Of a stretch of 64,000 bases of DNA, positions 61,486 to 64,000 are shown piece after piece. The position numbers were made by a program, and so were the translations under genes. The stretch's first letter is position 1. Each line of letters opens with the position of its first letter. The notes under the pieces are model-generated. The model ran no database searches. It was given only the letters and a program-made list of their open reading frames with translations, and was not told the DNA's origin. The DNA is from Flavobacteriales bacterium (GTDB taxonomy: Bacteria > Bacteroidota > Bacteroidia > Flavobacteriales_F > PHOS-HE28), in assembly GCA_016716605.1 (NCBI GenBank), contig JADJWA010000001.1:124001-188000 (forward strand), written 5' to 3'.

Positions 61486-62106
61486 ATGAAATCATTGCGC
61501 GCCGAGCACCTCACCAGCGGACGCGAAGCCGCGCACTGGGCGAAGCCCACGCTGCCGGAGTACGCCTTCATCGGAAGGAGCAACGTGGGCAAGAGCTCAT
61601 TGATCAACATGCTCTGCCAGGTCAAGAAGCTGGCCCGCGTGAGCAATACGCCGGGGCGCACGCGCAATGTGGAGCACTTCCGTGTGGAAGGCACGCTAAC
61701 CAGCAATCGGCCGTGGATGCTCGCGGACCTTCCCGGTTACGGCTTCGCGAAGGCAAGCAAGGCCGATCGCGCGGTGTGGGAGCAGATGATCCGCGCTTAC
61801 CTGCTGAAGCGAGAGAACCTCCAATGCGTCTTCCTGCTGGTTGATTCCCGTTTGGAGCCGCAGCGCAACGATCTCGACATGATCCAATGGCTCGGCGAGA
61901 ACGGAATTCCCTTCCGCATCGTGTTCACCAAAGCCGACAAGCTGTCGCCGCCCAAGGTGCAGGCAAACATCGCAGCGCTGAAGCGCAGCCTGCGCAAATC
62001 GTGGGAGGAACTGCCACCCATGCACACCACTTCTTCCGAGAACCGCCAAGGACGGGACGAATTGCTGGAATTCATCGAGGCGGTGAATGCCGTCCACGCC
62101 GCATGA
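61486..62106 (+). CDS. engB: Ribosome biogenesis GTP-binding protein YsxC/EngB
   Basis: 206 aa GTPase needed for assembly of the large ribosomal subunit. Start ATG 61486 (MKSLRAEHLTSGREA), preferred over the open frame to 61258, which lacks conservation. G1 GRSNVGKSS, G2 region TPGRTRNVEHF, G3 DLPGYGFAK, G4 FTKADK, and a G5-like TSSENRQG are all present. The 234 bp upstream hold no recognisable gene. Complete. Confidence 0.95.
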   Translation: MKSLRAEHLTSGREAAHWAKPTLPEYAFIGRSNVGKSSLINMLCQVKKLARVSNTPGRTRNVEHFRVEGTLTSNRPWMLADLPGYGFAKASKADRAVWEQMIRAYLLKRENLQCVFLLVDSRLEPQRNDLDMIQWLGENGIPFRIVFTKADKLSPPKVQANIAALKRSLRKSWEELPPMHTTSSENRQGRDELLEFIEAVNAVHAA

Positions 62107-62166
62107 CCGGAACCAGGCGCCCTCGGGCCGCTGACTTCCCGCATCTTCGCCCTCCTACTTGATCGC

Positions 62167-62817
62167 ATGCCCCACCTGATCGCTCCTTCCCTTCTCTCCG
62201 CCGATTTCGCTGAACTCGGCAAGGCGATTGAACTGATTGAACAGAGCGACGCGGCCTGGCACCATCTGGATGTGATGGACGGCGTCTTCGTGCCGAACAT
62301 CAGCTTCGGGCTGCCGGTGATCAAGAGCATCCGCAAGCGGGCGAAGAAGCCCTTCGATGTGCACCTGATGATCGTGGAGCCTGATAAGTACATCACGGCC
62401 TTCCGCGATGCGGGCGCTGATCACCTCACCGTTCACCTCGAAGCCTGCCCGCACCTCCACCGCAGCATCCAAGCCATCAAGGCGGCAGGCATGAAGGCCG
62501 GAGCGGCCATCAACCCGCATACACGGTGCGATGCGCTTGAGGAGGTGATGGCCGACCTCGACCTGGTGTGCATGATGAGCGTGAACCCCGGCTTCGGCGG
62601 GCAGCGCTTCATCGAGCGGACCTACGCCAAGGTGGAGGACTTGATAGACCTCCGGAAACGGACGGGCTCGCAGGCGCTGATCGAGATCGATGGCGGCGTG
62701 GGCCTCGAGAATGCTGCACGCCTGATTCGTGCCGGGGCCGATGCGCTGGTCGCCGGCAATTCGGTATTCGGCGCCGCCGATCCGTTGGACGCGATTGCGC
62801 GCTTGGTCCGGGCCTGA
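62167..62817 (+). CDS. rpe: Ribulose-phosphate 3-epimerase
   Basis: 216 aa TIM-barrel enzyme of the pentose phosphate pathway, interconverting ribulose-5-P and xylulose-5-P. Metal/catalytic motifs: SLLSADFAELGKAI, HLDVMDGVFVPNISFG, DVHLMIVEPDKYI, MSVNPGFGGQRFIE and EIDGGVGLENA. A CATCTTCG element (62142-62149), one base from TAnnTTYG, lies 17 bp upstream. Full length and unremarkable. Confidence 0.97.
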   Translation: MPHLIAPSLLSADFAELGKAIELIEQSDAAWHHLDVMDGVFVPNISFGLPVIKSIRKRAKKPFDVHLMIVEPDKYITAFRDAGADHLTVHLEACPHLHRSIQAIKAAGMKAGAAINPHTRCDALEEVMADLDLVCMMSVNPGFGGQRFIERTYAKVEDLIDLRKRTGSQALIEIDGGVGLENAARLIRAGADALVAGNSVFGAADPLDAIARLVRA

Positions 62818-62940
62818 TCCGTCACATCGATCAGAACCGTGGGTTGAGCGGCTTTGCGCGCTGTTGGGGCGAATACGGACGCCATTCCGCAACCTGATCG
62901 TGGCACCCCTTCGTTTCGAGCGCACCGCACGAATCCGCTT

Positions 62941-63546
62941 ATGCGCCCTGTCACCCTCCTTGTTCTCTTACTCACGCATCTGGCGCTCCCCGCCCAGCAT
63001 TCGGGCATCGGGATCAAGGGCGGTCCGCTGGCAAGCGATGCACGGTCGGGCGCGACCCGTACGAACTTGCTCCCCGGCGGCAGCATCGGCTGCTATTTCG
63101 CACTTCGCGCAGGTCCGCGCATGGAGATCCAGCCAGAGTTGCTGGTCTCCGCATTGGGCGCCGCCTACACCCTGCCCGATGGCGGGCGCAGCTCTGTGCG
63201 GACCCTCTATGCACAAGTGCCCTTGTCCTTCAAGCTCTACGCAGGCAACGTCCTGAACTTGCAAGCCGGTGCGCAGATGGGGCGCCTGCTCATGGCCCAA
63301 CAGACAAGCCCGAATGGCTCTGCGAATGTGACCCCTGATCACGAGGAATGGGATTACGGGATGATCCTTGGCGCGGGAGCCGATTTCGTGAGCGGAATCG
63401 ACCTCGGGTTGCGCTTCTACAGCGGCCTTCGCCCGATGCAGCATGATGGCCACTTGGTCTACGCTCGCAACCGATCCATTGCTCTCAGCGTGGGCTACCG
63501 GGTGGGCCGCTTGCGCTCCCCCAAGCTCTCGCGGAAGCGCCGCTAA
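62941..63546 (+). CDS. Outer-membrane beta-barrel protein
   Basis: 201 aa from the ATG at 62941 (MRPVTLLVLLLTHLALPAQ), a clear signal peptide. The mature part has the alternating strands of small PorT/OmpX-like barrels: GIGIKGGPLASDAR, GCYFALRAGPRMEIQPELL, AQVPLSFKLYAG, LGAGADFVSGIDLGLRFYSG, ending with ALSVGYRVGRL. A frame open from 62854 adds 29 residues before the signal and is rejected. Function not identified; such proteins are often of unknown role in Bacteroidota. Confidence 0.8.
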   Translation: MRPVTLLVLLLTHLALPAQHSGIGIKGGPLASDARSGATRTNLLPGGSIGCYFALRAGPRMEIQPELLVSALGAAYTLPDGGRSSVRTLYAQVPLSFKLYAGNVLNLQAGAQMGRLLMAQQTSPNGSANVTPDHEEWDYGMILGAGADFVSGIDLGLRFYSGLRPMQHDGHLVYARNRSIALSVGYRVGRLRSPKLSRKRR

Positions 63547-63567
63547 CCGCGCGCGATGCACGCCGGG

Positions 63568-63575
63568 TATCTTCG
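63568..63575 (+). promoter_or_regulatory. -7-like element TATCTTCG before purK
   Basis: TAnnTTYG match 6 bp before the purK ATG at 63582. At that distance the transcript would be nearly leaderless, or a different start is used. Confidence 0.5.
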
Positions 63576-63581
63576 CGCCGC

Positions 63582-64000
63582 ATGCGCAAGATCCTTGAAT
63601 CCAGAAGGCCTGTGATTGCCCTGCTGGGCGGAGGCCAACTGGGCCGCATGTTCATCGAGAACGCGTTGCGCTACAACGCCAATGTGCATGTCCTGGATCC
63701 GGACCCGGCGGCTCCTTGCGCGTCCGTCGCCACCCGATTCACCACCGGTGATTTCCGCGATAGGGAAACCGTGCTGCGATTCGCTGCTGATGCCGATGCG
63801 GTGGGCATCGAGATCGAGCAGGTCAACGTGGAGGCCTTGGAAGACCTTAAACGCCTGGGCAAGCACGTGATCCCTGACCCATCGGTGCTGCGCATCATAC
63901 AGGACAAGGGCTTGCAGAAACAATTCTACGCTGATCACGGCATACCATCCGCTGACTTCGCGCTGCTCGAGAGCGGACGTGGCCTAGCTGATCACACGCA
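63582..64000 (+). CDS. purK: 5-(carboxyamino)imidazole ribonucleotide synthase (PurK), cut off by window
   Basis: ATP-grasp enzyme of purine synthesis that carboxylates AIR. The first 139 codons are visible: MRKILESRRPVIALLGGGQLGRM with the nucleotide loop GGGQLGRM, VLDPDPAAPCA, EIEQVNVEAL and the start of the ATP-grasp part QDKGLQKQFYADHGIP. The frame is open to the window end. The N-terminus matches the family; the C-terminal two thirds are not seen. Confidence 0.9.
   Translation, partial: MRKILESRRPVIALLGGGQLGRMFIENALRYNANVHVLDPDPAAPCASVATRFTTGDFRDRETVLRFAADADAVGIEIEQVNVEALEDLKRLGKHVIPDPSVLRIIQDKGLQKQFYADHGIPSADFALLESGRGLADHT

Overview
The window looks like chromosomal DNA from a GC-rich member of the Bacteroidota, most likely a Flavobacteriales-type lineage. 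The support is type IX secretion/gliding genes (porP/sprF-like, gldK, gldL), three large cargo proteins ending in type IX sorting domains, the block miaB / sigma-54 activator / lptE / TPR gene / secG / groES / groEL, and a division-and-cell-wall cluster in the Bacteroidota order. Many genes are preceded by a TAnnTTYG element resembling the Bacteroidota -7 promoter box. The taxonomic placement is inferred from gene content; no rRNA or tRNA gene was seen.

Layout. 1-3254 (minus): porP/sprF-like, gldK and a cut-off gldL. 3411-7271 (minus): a degenerate arginase-family protein and topA. 7468-8597 (plus): a lipoprotein MsrB and a PepSY-like secreted protein. 8635-15416 (plus): miaB to groEL. 15543-20311 (plus): a three-gene MksFEB (Wadjet JetABC-like) SMC operon with its own terminator and no nuclease gene. 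20495-37762: three big secreted type IX cargos sharing one C-terminal module. Between the first and second cargo lies an island with a TPR-CHAT protease-like membrane protein facing an ECF sigma factor and a single-span regulator. 37829-43526 (plus): a DUF4139 protein, a phytanoyl-CoA dioxygenase-like protein and a membrane pyrophosphatase fused to an OmpA-like domain. 43559-60132 (minus): a YqeY-like gene, then the dcw cluster, whose transcription order is mraZ, rsmH, ftsL-like, ftsI, murE, mraY, murD, a murD C-terminal-domain paralog, ftsW, murG, murC, ftsQ, ftsA, ftsZ. 60475-64000 (plus): an alpha/beta hydrolase, engB, rpe, a beta-barrel protein and a partial purK.

How the parts fit. GldK, GldL and the PorP/SprF-like protein belong to the secretion machinery that should export the three cargos. 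The dcw cluster makes peptidoglycan precursors and the division machinery; it is tightly packed with many ATGA/GTGA overlaps, so translation is probably coupled. murF and ddl are not in it.

The most notable points are the CHAT/sigma/anti-sigma-like island, whose predicted topology would allow periplasmic proteolytic control of a sigma factor; the standalone MurD ligase domain inside dcw; the pyrophosphatase-OmpA fusion; the nuclease-less MksBEF operon; seven copies of an unrecognised ~75-residue repeat in the second cargo; and an almost identical promoter in front of two of the cargos.
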